DNA from: Saprospiraceae bacterium
Lineage (GTDB): Bacteria; Bacteroidota; Bacteroidia; Chitinophagales; Saprospiraceae
Direction: 5' to 3'
DNA length: 44,248 nucleotides
Assembly (NCBI GenBank): GCA_028282725.1
Contig: JANQHF010000005.1
Location: 1 to 44,248 of the forward strand
Positions 1-8,839 of this stretch are shown here, in pieces; position 1 is the first letter of the stretch, and every line of letters starts with the position of its first letter. The position numbers and the translations under genes are program-made. The notes below the pieces were generated by a model. That model was not told the DNA's origin. It worked only from the letters and a program-made list of their open reading frames with translations, and searched no databases.

Positions 1-852
1 GTTCTATTCACAGGAATGATCGTAAATCAACTGTACTTCTGGACGATGCACCAATCCATTATCCAGAGGGTCTTGGGTGCGATTAGCCTGAAAGAAGCAC
101 AGAAAGGACTCCTTTTTACCGGTATTCTCAAAATTCTGATGCCGCTTGTAATCGTTTTACCCGGCATCATAGGCTTTTACTACTTTGGAGACACCCTGTA
201 TGATCGACAGGACACCGTCTACCCCGAATTAGTAAAACGAGTCATGCCTGTATGGATGACGGGGTTTTTTGTAGCCGTGATCATGGGTGCGGTGCTGAGC
301 ACCTTTAATAGTGCATTGAACAGTGCCGCAACTATTTTTAGTCTTGGGATCTACAAGAGATACTTAAATAAGAATGTTTCAGGGACGGGCATTGTATTAA
401 CAGGGAGGATGGTTAGTTTGGTCCTGGCGGTTTTTGCAATTGTCGTGGCCCCGTTTGTTGCCAGTGCACCTGAAGGATTGTACCAGCTCCTTCAGCAGTT
501 GAACGGTATATTTTTCATTCCGATGGCTACGGTAATCCTGGCGGGCTTCTTCCTTCCTAAGGTTTCTGCTTTCGGAGCTAAATGCGGATTAATGTTTGGT
601 CTTGCCTTCTATGTAATTGTCAATTTTGTTTTTCGGGTAGAAATGCATTTCGTTCATATTTGGGGCATAGAATTCGTATTGAATATCTGCGTAATGTTGG
701 GTGTATCTCATTTCTATCCAAGACAAAATGACTTTGTCATTGAAGATGTCGGTGCTGTCGACCTGATTCCCTGGAGATATACTCGTCCCCTCAGTTATAC
801 ATTGATCGCCATTACCATTCTCATTTATATTTTGTTGGGCAATGTCGGATAA
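1..852 (+). CDS. Sodium/solute symporter (SSS family), C-terminal part
   Basis: Reading frame open from base 1, so the 5' part lies outside the window; 283 codons are visible. The product is a very hydrophobic inner-membrane protein with about seven membrane segments. The segment around AVLSTFNSALNSAATIFS matches the Ser/Thr-rich sodium-site helix of solute:sodium symporters (SLC5-like, often annotated as sodium/glucose or sodium/myo-inositol cotransporters in Bacteroidota). It would import a small polar solute with Na+. The stop codon overlaps the next gene, a PfkB kinase, by 11 bp, suggesting the imported compound is phosphorylated by that enzyme. The substrate cannot be told from sequence. 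Family assignment is firm; sugar specificity is inference. Confidence 0.88.
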   Translation, partial: VLFTGMIVNQLYFWTMHQSIIQRVLGAISLKEAQKGLLFTGILKILMPLVIVLPGIIGFYYFGDTLYDRQDTVYPELVKRVMPVWMTGFFVAVIMGAVLSTFNSALNSAATIFSLGIYKRYLNKNVSGTGIVLTGRMVSLVLAVFAIVVAPFVASAPEGLYQLLQQLNGIFFIPMATVILAGFFLPKVSAFGAKCGLMFGLAFYVIVNFVFRVEMHFVHIWGIEFVLNICVMLGVSHFYPRQNDFVIEDVGAVDLIPWRYTRPLSYTLIAITILIYILLGNVG

Positions 853-1696
853 AAGAAAAATTTCTCTGTTGTGTGTTGGTCTCTGCTGTCATGACGTGAA
901 AGGAAAAGGACTTATTTTGGGCGGGACTGCTTCCTATTGTTCACTATTTGCAAAGACACAGGACTTGGAGATCCAGGTCCTTACCAGTGTAGGAGATGAT
1001 TTTGAGTTTTATGATCGCTTTTTTGATGCCGGGATTCCCATTCACAATATTGTTGCACTGCGTACAACGGTCTTTGAAAATATCTACGCGGGTGCTGCGA
1101 GGATGCAATACATGCATGCAAGGGCCGGGGATATCGCATTGTCGGATCTCCCCGAAGAAGTGATGGATAACGATATTGTCCTGGTTGGTACAATAGCCAA
1201 TGAAGTCAATCTTTCGGAGGTGAGTCTATTGAACGGATCGTTTACCGTAGGAGCTCTTCAGGGAAGCATGCGCACCTGGAATGAGGAAGGATTGATTGGG
1301 GCTACACCATTGGATTATACCATTCTTGAAAATTTTGATTTGATCATCTTAAGCGAGGACGACATTGCAGGTCTGGACCGGCCGATTGAGCAAATCAGGG
1401 CTCAGATTGAACATTTGGTCATTACCAGGGGTGCAAAAGGCGCATCCGTCTACTTAAATGGTAAAGAGTTCTTTTATCCTTCTTTTCCTGCCAGAGAAGT
1501 GGACGCAACAGGGGCAGGGGATTTGTTTACCATCGCCTATTTATTGGAGTACTATAGGACAAACGATGCTACACAAGCCTGTATTTATGCCCAATGTGCT
1601 GCTTCGCTCATCGTTGAGGTAGTAGGAAATAGCGAGATCCCTGAAGAGCAGGTCATCCGTGAGCGGATGAACGCATATCGGACGGCACATGGATAA
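842..1696 (+). CDS. PfkB/ribokinase-family carbohydrate kinase
   Basis: A cytoplasmic kinase of 284 residues, normal for the ribokinase family. The C-terminal PfkB signature DATGAGD is at residues 221-227, with Asp227 as the expected catalytic base and the GAG loop forming the anion hole. The N-terminal GGTASYCS segment fits the substrate-binding Gly-Gly region. It phosphorylates a hydroxyl of a sugar, polyol or nucleoside with ATP; the exact substrate is unknown. The start at 842 lies inside the upstream symporter gene (11-bp overlap), so the two are co-transcribed and translationally coupled. An import-then-phosphorylate role is inferred from this overlap. The gene ends just before an 18-bp repeat array. 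Confidence 0.88.
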   Translation: MSDKRKISLLCVGLCCHDVKGKGLILGGTASYCSLFAKTQDLEIQVLTSVGDDFEFYDRFFDAGIPIHNIVALRTTVFENIYAGAARMQYMHARAGDIALSDLPEEVMDNDIVLVGTIANEVNLSEVSLLNGSFTVGALQGSMRTWNEEGLIGATPLDYTILENFDLIILSEDDIAGLDRPIEQIRAQIEHLVITRGAKGASVYLNGKEFFYPSFPAREVDATGAGDLFTIAYLLEYYRTNDATQACIYAQCAASLIVEVVGNSEIPEEQVIRERMNAYRTAHG

Positions 1697-1744
1697 CTAC
1701 AGGATTTTTTCATTTAAGCAGTTGCACTCTTATCATGGGGATGC

Positions 1745-1852
1745 GTCACCCGACTTAAAGTCGTCACCCTGCTTAAAGTCGTCACCCTGCTTAAAGCTGT
1801 CACCTGCCTTGAAGCTATACCCTGCCTTAAAGGCGTCACCTTACTTAAAGGC
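1745..1852 (+). repeat. 18-bp tandem repeat array, six units (REP/RAYT-type)
   Basis: Six consecutive 18-bp units begin at 1745, 1763, 1781, 1799, 1817 and 1835, each a variant of GTCACCYTGCTTAAAGNC. The units are diverged: the fourth has CTTGAAG and the fifth begins ATACC. The array lies between the convergent 3' ends of the kinase and the BNR-repeat gene. The core CACC..(N)CTTAAAG is the same as in the array beside the RAYT transposase at 19.5 kb. An 18-bp period is a whole number of codons, so a spurious open frame runs through it (1689-1907). I treat it as non-coding repeat. Confidence 0.9.
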
Positions 1853-1890
1853 AGGGTCTACTAGGCTTTTTTCATGCAAACGCCCAGAAT

Positions 1891-4800
1891 CTATTCCTGT
1901 TTTATAATAATATAATCGACCGCCTGATCCCTGATCATTTGATTCAAATTTGGAATTCTGTCATTCTTAACTTGCCTGTAAGCTGCCAGATGTTCATCAA
2001 TTTTTGCTACAAGTTCGTCCCGAACCGCAATTGATGAGGCAGTCGGAGGAAAACTACCCCTTCGTGACAGACTGTTCAAGTGAGCGAGCTTATTGGTCAA
2101 TTTGATGGGAAAATTCAGTGGATCCTGTCGACTTCTGTTCTTGGTCTGATAGAGTTCATTTTCAATGAAGTTCAGGGTGCTGTCGATCAGATTCATCTCC
2201 TGCACAATGTCCTCATAATCCTTTACTACGGACTTGAACTTTTTCAATTGTGATTTGATCTCTCTCATCTCAATGATAGCTTCGTGGGCCTCAGTAACTT
2301 TATTATTGACGCTTTGGACGAAGTCAAATTGTTGTGCATATTCTTCGGATGTTGTCGAAAGGTTTGGATTTCCCTGAATCGAAAAGTTTTGTGAAAGCAC
2401 ACTTCCGTTATGATTCATTTCTACCCTGTAGATTCCTGGTTTTGCTGTAGGCCCACCCGTTGAACCTGCCCAGAAAATCATACCATCAAATCTCTTTGCA
2501 TCGGGGTACTGCATATCCCAGTTATATACATGACTACCAGTCTCAATATCTTTTAATTGATCCCCTTTTTCCTTGGCGTATGTACTGAAGCTTTTGATCA
2601 GTTCACCATTCTCGTCATAAAATCTGAAGCTTAAGGAGTCCTTTTTATCAAATTCTTCAAGGTAGTAGTGAACCGAAACGCCGGAAGGATGATTTTTCCC
2701 GGACCTGATGACATTATCGGTCTGACCTGCACCAAATCTCCAGGCATTCATGGGTTTATATAGTCGGTTACCCCCTGCATTTTCAGCAGCCAGTGCCTGG
2801 TGGATGACTGTCAAATCATCGATCACCCATAAACCCCGACCCTGTGTGGCCACGATGAGGTTGTCATCTTTGATGGTAAGATCAGTTATTGGTACTATCG
2901 GCAGGTTAAGCTGGAAGGGATACCATTGTTCACCGTCGTCAAAACTTATATACATTCCGGTCTCAGTCCCTGCATACAGGACACCTGGCTGATTGGGATC
3001 AACCCTGACCACTCTTGTGAAATGTTCGTCATCAATGCCATTTACGATCTTTCTCCAACTTCGTCCAAAGTCCGTTGTCTTATAAATGTAAGGTTTGAAA
3101 TCACCCGCTTTGTACAAAGTGCCGGCGACATAGCAGGTCCCTGCAGCTCTCGGATCAGGATCGACGCAATTATACATCAACCATTCCGGCGCACCGGAAG
3201 GAGTAACATTCTCCCAATTGGCCCCTCCATCCTGTGAAATGTGAATCAAACCATCGTCGGAAGCGGCCCAGAGCAGCCCCTCCTGGACCGGAGATTCACC
3301 GGCAGCAAAAATGGTACAATAATATTCAACTCCTGTGTTATCCTGTGTGATCGGACCTCCCGATGACTTTAGTTTTTCAGGATCATTTCTCGTCAAGTCA
3401 GGACTTATGATTTCCCAACTGTGGCCTTCATCATAGCTGACATGAATACGATTAGATGCCGTGTACAGCTTGTCAGAATTATGGGGCGAAAAGAATATAG
3501 GGAAATTCCATTGGAATCTGTATCTCATTCCTTCAGCACCATAACCCATGGGATTGTCCGGCCAAACATTGATCGCTCTTGTGGTATTCAGATCATGGTC
3601 AACGCGCGTCAGGAAGCCTCCATAACTACCACCGTAGACGATTTCCGGATTATCGGGATCAACGGCGATATGGGCGGATTCTCCTCCTGCTGTGGGTTCC
3701 CAATTATCCTCATCAATGGTTCGTCCAGAAGATCTATGTTCGATGCGAATCGTACTATTGTCCTGTTGTGCGGCATAAATCCGATAGGGAAAGGCATTAT
3801 CAGTCGTAACCCGGTAGAATTGTGCGGTCGGTTGGTTGTGATAGGTCGACCAGGTCTCTCCCCCGTTGTAGGACACTTGTGCTCCCCCATCATCGGCAAT
3901 GATCATCCTGTCGGGATCTTCAGGTGCTATCCAAAGGTCATGATGATCTCCGTGGGGAGCGCGGGAAGGTTGGAACGATTTCCCTCCGTCAGTGGATTTG
4001 TGGTAAGCTACATTTACAATATAGACGACGTCTTCGTCATGGGTATCGGCATAAATTCTCGTGTAATACCATGCTCTTTGTCGTAATGAGCGGCTATCAT
4101 TCATTTTTTTCCAGGTCGTCCCGCCATCATCGGAGCGGTAGACTCCTCCTTTCTCATGCTCAACCAAGGCATATATCCGATCGCTATTCGTGTGCGCAAC
4201 TGCGACACCGGAAATTCCCCATACACCTGATGGCAAACCATCATTGCCGGTAATTTCCGTCCATGTCCGTCCCGAATCAGTGCTTTTCCAAAGGCCCGAA
4301 CCCTCACCACCACTTTCCAGTGAATAAGGAGTCCTTTTTACCTTCCAGGTGCTGGCATACATAATCCTTGGATTATTTGGATCCAAACACAAATCAACAG
4401 CACCAGCTTCATCGCTTACAAATAGTATCTTTTCCCAGGTTTCACCACCATCGGTGGACTTGAAAATTCCCCTTTCTTCGTGAGGTGCAAACAGGTTACC
4501 CATTACAGCTGCATAGACGATATCCGGGTTGTCAGGATGAATCCGGATTCTTGAAATGTGACGACTTTGATCAAGACCCATTGATTTCCAGGTCTTTCCA
4601 GCATCTTCTGACTTCCATATTCCATAGCCATACGAAACATTACCCCTTACCGTCTTTTCTCCACCGCCCACATAAATGACATTATGATCAGAGTTGGCCA
4701 CGGCAATGGATCCAACAGATCCACCAAAGAATCCATCAGATAAATTTTCCCAACTTCTTCCGCCATCTTCTGTTTTCCAGACTCCTCCACCGGTCGCGCC

Positions 4801-4992
4801 AAAATAAAAGAGATTGGGTTTACCCGGTACACCAGTCACTGCACATGACCGTCCACCCCGGTAAGGACCAATCGTCCTGTACTCCAGAGAAGAATAGAAT
4901 TTTTCATAGGGTGATGGAACCGTTTGACTGAACCCAAAGTCAAAGGAAAACAACAAAATAAAGCTGAATAAAAAAATAGTTAGTCTTGTCAT
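1891..4992 (-). CDS. Secreted BNR/VPS10-like beta-propeller protein
   Basis: A 1033-residue exported protein with a clear signal peptide (residues 1-22, hydrophobic core then FSQ). It carries about eleven Asp-box/BNR motifs of the type S/T-x-D-G-G-x-T-W, for example KTEDGGRSW, KSTDGGETW, RSDDGGTTW and ISQDGGANW, spread over residues 70-700. These build beta-propeller blades as in sialidases and VPS10 domains. The C-terminal 150 residues are helical and possibly coiled-coil. Such proteins of about 1000 residues are common in Bacteroidota and are annotated as glycosyl hydrolase or WD40/YVTN/BNR-like; no sialidase catalytic set was recognised, so enzymatic activity is unproven. It is the last gene of a minus-strand run after the desaturase and Nudix genes, 78 bp downstream of the latter. 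Confidence 0.88.
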   Translation of the reverse strand: MTRLTIFLFSFILLFSFDFGFSQTVPSPYEKFYSSLEYRTIGPYRGGRSCAVTGVPGKPNLFYFGATGGGVWKTEDGGRSWENLSDGFFGGSVGSIAVANSDHNVIYVGGGEKTVRGNVSYGYGIWKSEDAGKTWKSMGLDQSRHISRIRIHPDNPDIVYAAVMGNLFAPHEERGIFKSTDGGETWEKILFVSDEAGAVDLCLDPNNPRIMYASTWKVKRTPYSLESGGEGSGLWKSTDSGRTWTEITGNDGLPSGVWGISGVAVAHTNSDRIYALVEHEKGGVYRSDDGGTTWKKMNDSRSLRQRAWYYTRIYADTHDEDVVYIVNVAYHKSTDGGKSFQPSRAPHGDHHDLWIAPEDPDRMIIADDGGAQVSYNGGETWSTYHNQPTAQFYRVTTDNAFPYRIYAAQQDNSTIRIEHRSSGRTIDEDNWEPTAGGESAHIAVDPDNPEIVYGGSYGGFLTRVDHDLNTTRAINVWPDNPMGYGAEGMRYRFQWNFPIFFSPHNSDKLYTASNRIHVSYDEGHSWEIISPDLTRNDPEKLKSSGGPITQDNTGVEYYCTIFAAGESPVQEGLLWAASDDGLIHISQDGGANWENVTPSGAPEWLMYNCVDPDPRAAGTCYVAGTLYKAGDFKPYIYKTTDFGRSWRKIVNGIDDEHFTRVVRVDPNQPGVLYAGTETGMYISFDDGEQWYPFQLNLPIVPITDLTIKDDNLIVATQGRGLWVIDDLTVIHQALAAENAGGNRLYKPMNAWRFGAGQTDNVIRSGKNHPSGVSVHYYLEEFDKKDSLSFRFYDENGELIKSFSTYAKEKGDQLKDIETGSHVYNWDMQYPDAKRFDGMIFWAGSTGGPTAKPGIYRVEMNHNGSVLSQNFSIQGNPNLSTTSEEYAQQFDFVQSVNNKVTEAHEAIIEMREIKSQLKKFKSVVKDYEDIVQEMNLIDSTLNFIENELYQTKNRSRQDPLNFPIKLTNKLAHLNSLSRRGSFPPTASSIAVRDELVAKIDEHLAAYRQVKNDRIPNLNQMIRDQAVDYIIIKQE

Positions 4993-5070
4993 GATTGATT
5001 TATTAGAACGAAAATGTAGTGAAAATGTCGGAAAGATAAATTTCTGACTTTGATTATTTTACATCATCCG

Positions 5071-5625
5071 TCAAGCAATTCCTTTTGCTCGAACCTTGAG
5101 GATTCCCGCTACAGAAATGACGTCCGTAATCTCGCCGGACAGCACCATTTGATAGGCCTGCTCAAAGGGGACTCGCCGGACCTCCAATTCTTCCGTTTCA
5201 TCCGTATCCGGAGTACCTTGTGTCAGGTCCTGTGCCAGGTAAACGAGGCCCACTTCATCAGTGACACTATTTGAGGTATGGACCTTCATGATCACTTTCC
5301 AATCACTGGCTTCCAATCCGGTCTCCTCTTTTAATTCCTTTTGTGCGGATAGTAGGGGATCAAGATCTACCGGTCCTCCTCCCATTGGAATTTCCCATGA
5401 AAATTGATCGAGGGGGTATCGGTACTGCCCCACCAGCCAGGTGTGCCGGTCTTCGGTGAGTGGAATGATGCCGATCGCAAGGTTTTTGAAATGTACTTTT
5501 CCGTATATGCCATCATGTCCGGATGGATTGATCACTTCATGGTGCTCAACCCTGATCCAAGGGTTGTCATAGGTATTATGCACTGATTTGGTTTTCCAAT
5601 TATGCTTACGGTCAACCGAATCCAT
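5071..5625 (-). CDS. Nudix hydrolase (ADP-ribose pyrophosphatase-like)
   Basis: A cytoplasmic 184-residue protein. The Nudix box spans residues 82-104 and ends KELKEETGL, with the metal-binding Glu pair at 100-101. The preceding WEIPMGGG segment is typical of ADP-ribose/nucleoside-diphosphate-sugar pyrophosphatases, which hydrolyse X-linked nucleoside diphosphates. Two positions depart from the consensus G-x5-E-x7-R-E: the first Glu is Leu88 and the Arg is Lys96. The core catalytic Glu residues remain, so I expect an active enzyme. It sits 31 bp downstream of the desaturase gene on the same strand and upstream of the BNR-repeat gene; a shared transcript is likely but no functional link is obvious. 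Confidence 0.88.
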   Translation of the reverse strand: MDSVDRKHNWKTKSVHNTYDNPWIRVEHHEVINPSGHDGIYGKVHFKNLAIGIIPLTEDRHTWLVGQYRYPLDQFSWEIPMGGGPVDLDPLLSAQKELKEETGLEASDWKVIMKVHTSNSVTDEVGLVYLAQDLTQGTPDTDETEELEVRRVPFEQAYQMVLSGEITDVISVAGILKVRAKGIA

Positions 5626-5656
5626 AGTTCATTCTGGATGATAAAATTCCTTCTAT

Positions 5657-6724
5657 TTATGCCAAACGCATTCTTTCGAGAAGATAAAACTCCTTGAATG
5701 AGATCATCCGTTGTCTTTCCTCATCGTACAACTTCAAGGTCGTCGTTTTGAGGCTCTCCCAGAAAGTGAGTGTTTTTGCATACTTGGTGAAAAGCGGATT
5801 GTCCCTGAGACATTGCTCAAGATTATAATTTGGGATTCTTGAACTCAGATGATGAATGTGATGCAAGCCAATATTTCCCGTCAGCCATTGGAAAATTTTC
5901 GGTAATTTATAATAGCTGGCGCCCCGTACAGAAGCCAATAAATAATCCCAATTCTTCCGCCATCTCATATATGTTTCTTCGTGCTGATGTTGCACATAAA
6001 AGAACCAAAAGGCGATACAGAAGAAGGTAAATACCAATAACAACTGGATCAAAAGGAATTTGGCCCATCCCAAAAAATACCCCAGGCCTATATACGTCAG
6101 AAGAATGAGGGCATTATTAATCACCTGAGTCCTCCTGATTTTATTCCATCCTCTCAAATTGTATGTCGGAAACCTGTTGGAAAATATAAAATACCACAGC
6201 GGGGCGAAGAAGAACAGGACAATCGGACTTCGAAACAGTCGATATCGAAATCTTCCCCATCTGCCACGCGATCTGAACTCGTCAACGGTTATAAAATTGA
6301 TATCCCCAATATTCCTTTCCTCCAACTGTCCCGTATGACCATGGTGATGATTGTGCACTTTGGCCCAGTATTTATATGGGATAGTAGAGAAAAAACTGCA
6401 TATGAATCCTACGAAATTGTTCAACCGTTTGGATTCAGTAAATGACTGGTGTCCGCAATCATGCTGTATAATAAATATGCGTACGAGGAAAAAGACATTC
6501 ACCAATCCTAAAGCAAGGGTTATCCAGATAGACCAATTCAAACTCAAATACATCAAGACCCATAGACCAATATAGGGCAAGAAGGTATTCAATATCTGCA
6601 ATACCGCCTTCTTATTATTGGGAATTTGGTATTTCTGAATGAGATCTTTCCAATTCTGGAGCTTTTCCTTAATCTCAAGTTCCAGCTCCGTATAGCTGAA
6701 CTTGCTTATACTATTGTCACTCAT
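5657..6724 (-). CDS. Membrane fatty acid desaturase
   Basis: A 355-residue inner-membrane di-iron enzyme that introduces a double bond into lipid acyl chains. The three His boxes of the FADS family are present: HDCGH (88-92), HNHHH (124-128) and HHIHH (288-292), the last followed by LSSRIPNYN as in omega-6/delta-12-type desaturases. Hydrophobic pairs at about 46-86 and 205-245 fit the four-helix topology. Length is typical. The first residues MSDNSISKF are a plausible cytosolic start. It is the first gene of a minus-strand group with Nudix and BNR genes and diverges from the DUF3604 operon across about 210 bp. Regiospecificity and electron donor cannot be read from sequence. Confidence 0.92.
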   Translation of the reverse strand: MSDNSISKFSYTELELEIKEKLQNWKDLIQKYQIPNNKKAVLQILNTFLPYIGLWVLMYLSLNWSIWITLALGLVNVFFLVRIFIIQHDCGHQSFTESKRLNNFVGFICSFFSTIPYKYWAKVHNHHHGHTGQLEERNIGDINFITVDEFRSRGRWGRFRYRLFRSPIVLFFFAPLWYFIFSNRFPTYNLRGWNKIRRTQVINNALILLTYIGLGYFLGWAKFLLIQLLLVFTFFCIAFWFFYVQHQHEETYMRWRKNWDYLLASVRGASYYKLPKIFQWLTGNIGLHHIHHLSSRIPNYNLEQCLRDNPLFTKYAKTLTFWESLKTTTLKLYDEERQRMISFKEFYLLERMRLA

Positions 6725-6937
6725 CGGGAATTAAAAACTTTAATAGGTAACGAATCCAAAGGCATAAAGATCATCAAAATAAGTATTTCTCTCACCTTTG
6801 GAAGAAACAAAAGTGACAAAAGAGCGCAATTCATATACAGATCATTTAAGTCTCAGGATCTATAACGCAAAGGCATCTCACTGTCTTATTGTAAATGATG
6901 AAAGCAGTTCTTTATATTTCGAAATAATTTGTCAGCC

Positions 6938-8839
6938 ATGAAGATCAAAAGTAAAAAAATTTGGAAATGGTTAGCAGTCCTCGTGATATTGCTGCTTTTG
7001 GTCGCTGCCCATGTGTATACAATACTGTTTCCGGCCGGTCCAATTCTTGATGAAGTACCGAATCCTGTCAGAAACAGGGCTGCGAAGGACTGGGCTAAAA
7101 TTGAAGCTGAAATTCCGATTAACGAGCAAAGAAACCTTTACTGGGGAGACATGCATGTACATACAGCATATTCCTTTGATGCATTTATTGGAGGTATCAT
7201 CCCCAAGCCTGACGATGCCTACCGGTTTGCCAAAGGCGATCCTATTAAGGTGTTTACAGAAGATGTGCGGATTCAACGGCCATTAGATTTTGCCGCAGTT
7301 ACCGATCATTCCGAATATTTGGGCGAATTGTATACGGTTCATCACCCAGATGCGCCTGCCCATGCCGCTTTTCTTCCTCGTTATTTTCGATCCGTAGGCA
7401 TGGATACGGCAAAACAGATTGCCCTCTTTCGAAGATTACTGCATAATGTAGGAAACAGGGCGGAGCGAAGTCATTTGGAATTTTTTCAGGGATTTGAAAC
7501 TACCAAAAGCGCCTGGGATGTTCAATTAAAGGCGGTGGAGGATCATTACGAACCTGGAAAGTTTACAACTTTTGCGGCCTACGAATGGACCCTGGGGCTG
7601 GATAATGCACATGCACATCGCAACGTGTTCTTCAAAGACATGATGGTCCCTGATTATCCCGTCAGTGCACTCGAAGTCGATAACGAAGTGGACTTTTGGA
7701 GAAGTCTTGAGCGATTCAGAGAGGAAGGAGCTACCGTACTGGCTATACCTCACAACATGAATATTTCGGAAGGAACTGCATTTCCACTTACTGCAGAAGA
7801 TGGAAGTGACTTTGATAAAAACTATCTGGAAGCCAGGCGAATCAACGAACCCCTGGCAGAAGTTCACCAGGCTAAAGGCAACAGCGAGGTGCATCCGCAA
7901 ATCTGGCAGGAAGATGAATTCTCGAATTTTGAAGTGTATACAGAAGAAGGATTGGATCCTAATAACTATATGCGTCACATCTTAAAACGAGGCATTGATT
8001 ATAAGGCCAAAACAGGCATCAACCCATATCAATACGGGTTAATAGCCAGTACAGATACACATAATGGAACCCCGGGAAACACAGAAGAAGGGGATGAATA
8101 TCGCGGCAATCATGCCTTTATAGATTACAATGCTGAATTGAGAAGACAAAGACCTTGGATCCTGAATCCATCCAGAAATACGAGAAATGTTGTCAATCCG
8201 GGAGGACTCATGGCTGTGTGGTCCAAGGCAAATACGCGTACTCAAATCTATGAGGCAATGGAACAAAAAGAAACCTATGCAACCAGTGGCACCCGAATTC
8301 AGGTCCGATTTTTTGCAGGAGTGAATCTGAAGGATTTTGAAGATTATGAAGAGATGGTAGAATTGGGTTATTCATCCGGTGTGCCTATGGGACAGTCCCT
8401 CTCAAGTTCGACTCAAAGTCCTACGTTTTATATATGGGCAGGAAAAGATCCCTCCGGGGCTAATCTTGATCGGGTCCAGATGATCAAGGGCTGGATCGAA
8501 AATGGGGAAATGAAAGAAAAAATATTCAATGTTTTGATTTCGGATGAACGTGATATCCGTCCGGATGGAACTGTCGCTTCTGTAGATAACGCATTGGATT
8601 TAATAACCGGAGAATGGGACGAAAACACAGGAGCTATCGAATTATCGGGGACATGGACCGATCCCTCATATATTGCCGGAACTGAAGCATTTTATTATTT
8701 ACGAGTGCTCGAAGTACCTACACCTCGTTGGTCACTTTATGACCAAATTCAAAAAGGTATGGAGTTCCCGGAAGATACGGAAATGATTATACAGGAACGT
8801 GCGTGGTCGTCGCCAATCTGGATCGAGAATAATCAGTGA
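6938..8839 (+). CDS. DUF3604 family protein (PHP-like), membrane-anchored
   Basis: About 633 residues. I take the ATG at 6938; an in-frame TTG lies 9 bp upstream. The N-terminus has a basic stretch and a hydrophobic segment (about residues 10-27), so the protein is a signal-anchor or exported protein. The motif WGDMHVHT (His73, His75) followed by SFDAF, then DHSEYLGEL and STDTHNGTPGNTEEG, are hallmarks of DUF3604. This family resembles PHP-type metal-dependent phosphoesterases by its paired His residues; the substrate is unknown. The stop codon overlaps the next start (TGATG at 8837-8841), so the gene leads a three-gene operon with two peptidases. Confidence 0.87.
   Translation: MKIKSKKIWKWLAVLVILLLLVAAHVYTILFPAGPILDEVPNPVRNRAAKDWAKIEAEIPINEQRNLYWGDMHVHTAYSFDAFIGGIIPKPDDAYRFAKGDPIKVFTEDVRIQRPLDFAAVTDHSEYLGELYTVHHPDAPAHAAFLPRYFRSVGMDTAKQIALFRRLLHNVGNRAERSHLEFFQGFETTKSAWDVQLKAVEDHYEPGKFTTFAAYEWTLGLDNAHAHRNVFFKDMMVPDYPVSALEVDNEVDFWRSLERFREEGATVLAIPHNMNISEGTAFPLTAEDGSDFDKNYLEARRINEPLAEVHQAKGNSEVHPQIWQEDEFSNFEVYTEEGLDPNNYMRHILKRGIDYKAKTGINPYQYGLIASTDTHNGTPGNTEEGDEYRGNHAFIDYNAELRRQRPWILNPSRNTRNVVNPGGLMAVWSKANTRTQIYEAMEQKETYATSGTRIQVRFFAGVNLKDFEDYEEMVELGYSSGVPMGQSLSSSTQSPTFYIWAGKDPSGANLDRVQMIKGWIENGEMKEKIFNVLISDERDIRPDGTVASVDNALDLITGEWDENTGAIELSGTWTDPSYIAGTEAFYYLRVLEVPTPRWSLYDQIQKGMEFPEDTEMIIQERAWSSPIWIENNQ

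Noticed and set aside
1689-1907. Open frame of 72 codons across the first repeat array
   Set aside because: It is the translation of the 18-bp repeats (hexapeptide period); no domain, and it overlaps the kinase stop.
3421-4086. Plus-strand open frame of 221 codons
   Set aside because: Antisense shadow inside the BNR-repeat gene, without recognisable domain or signal.
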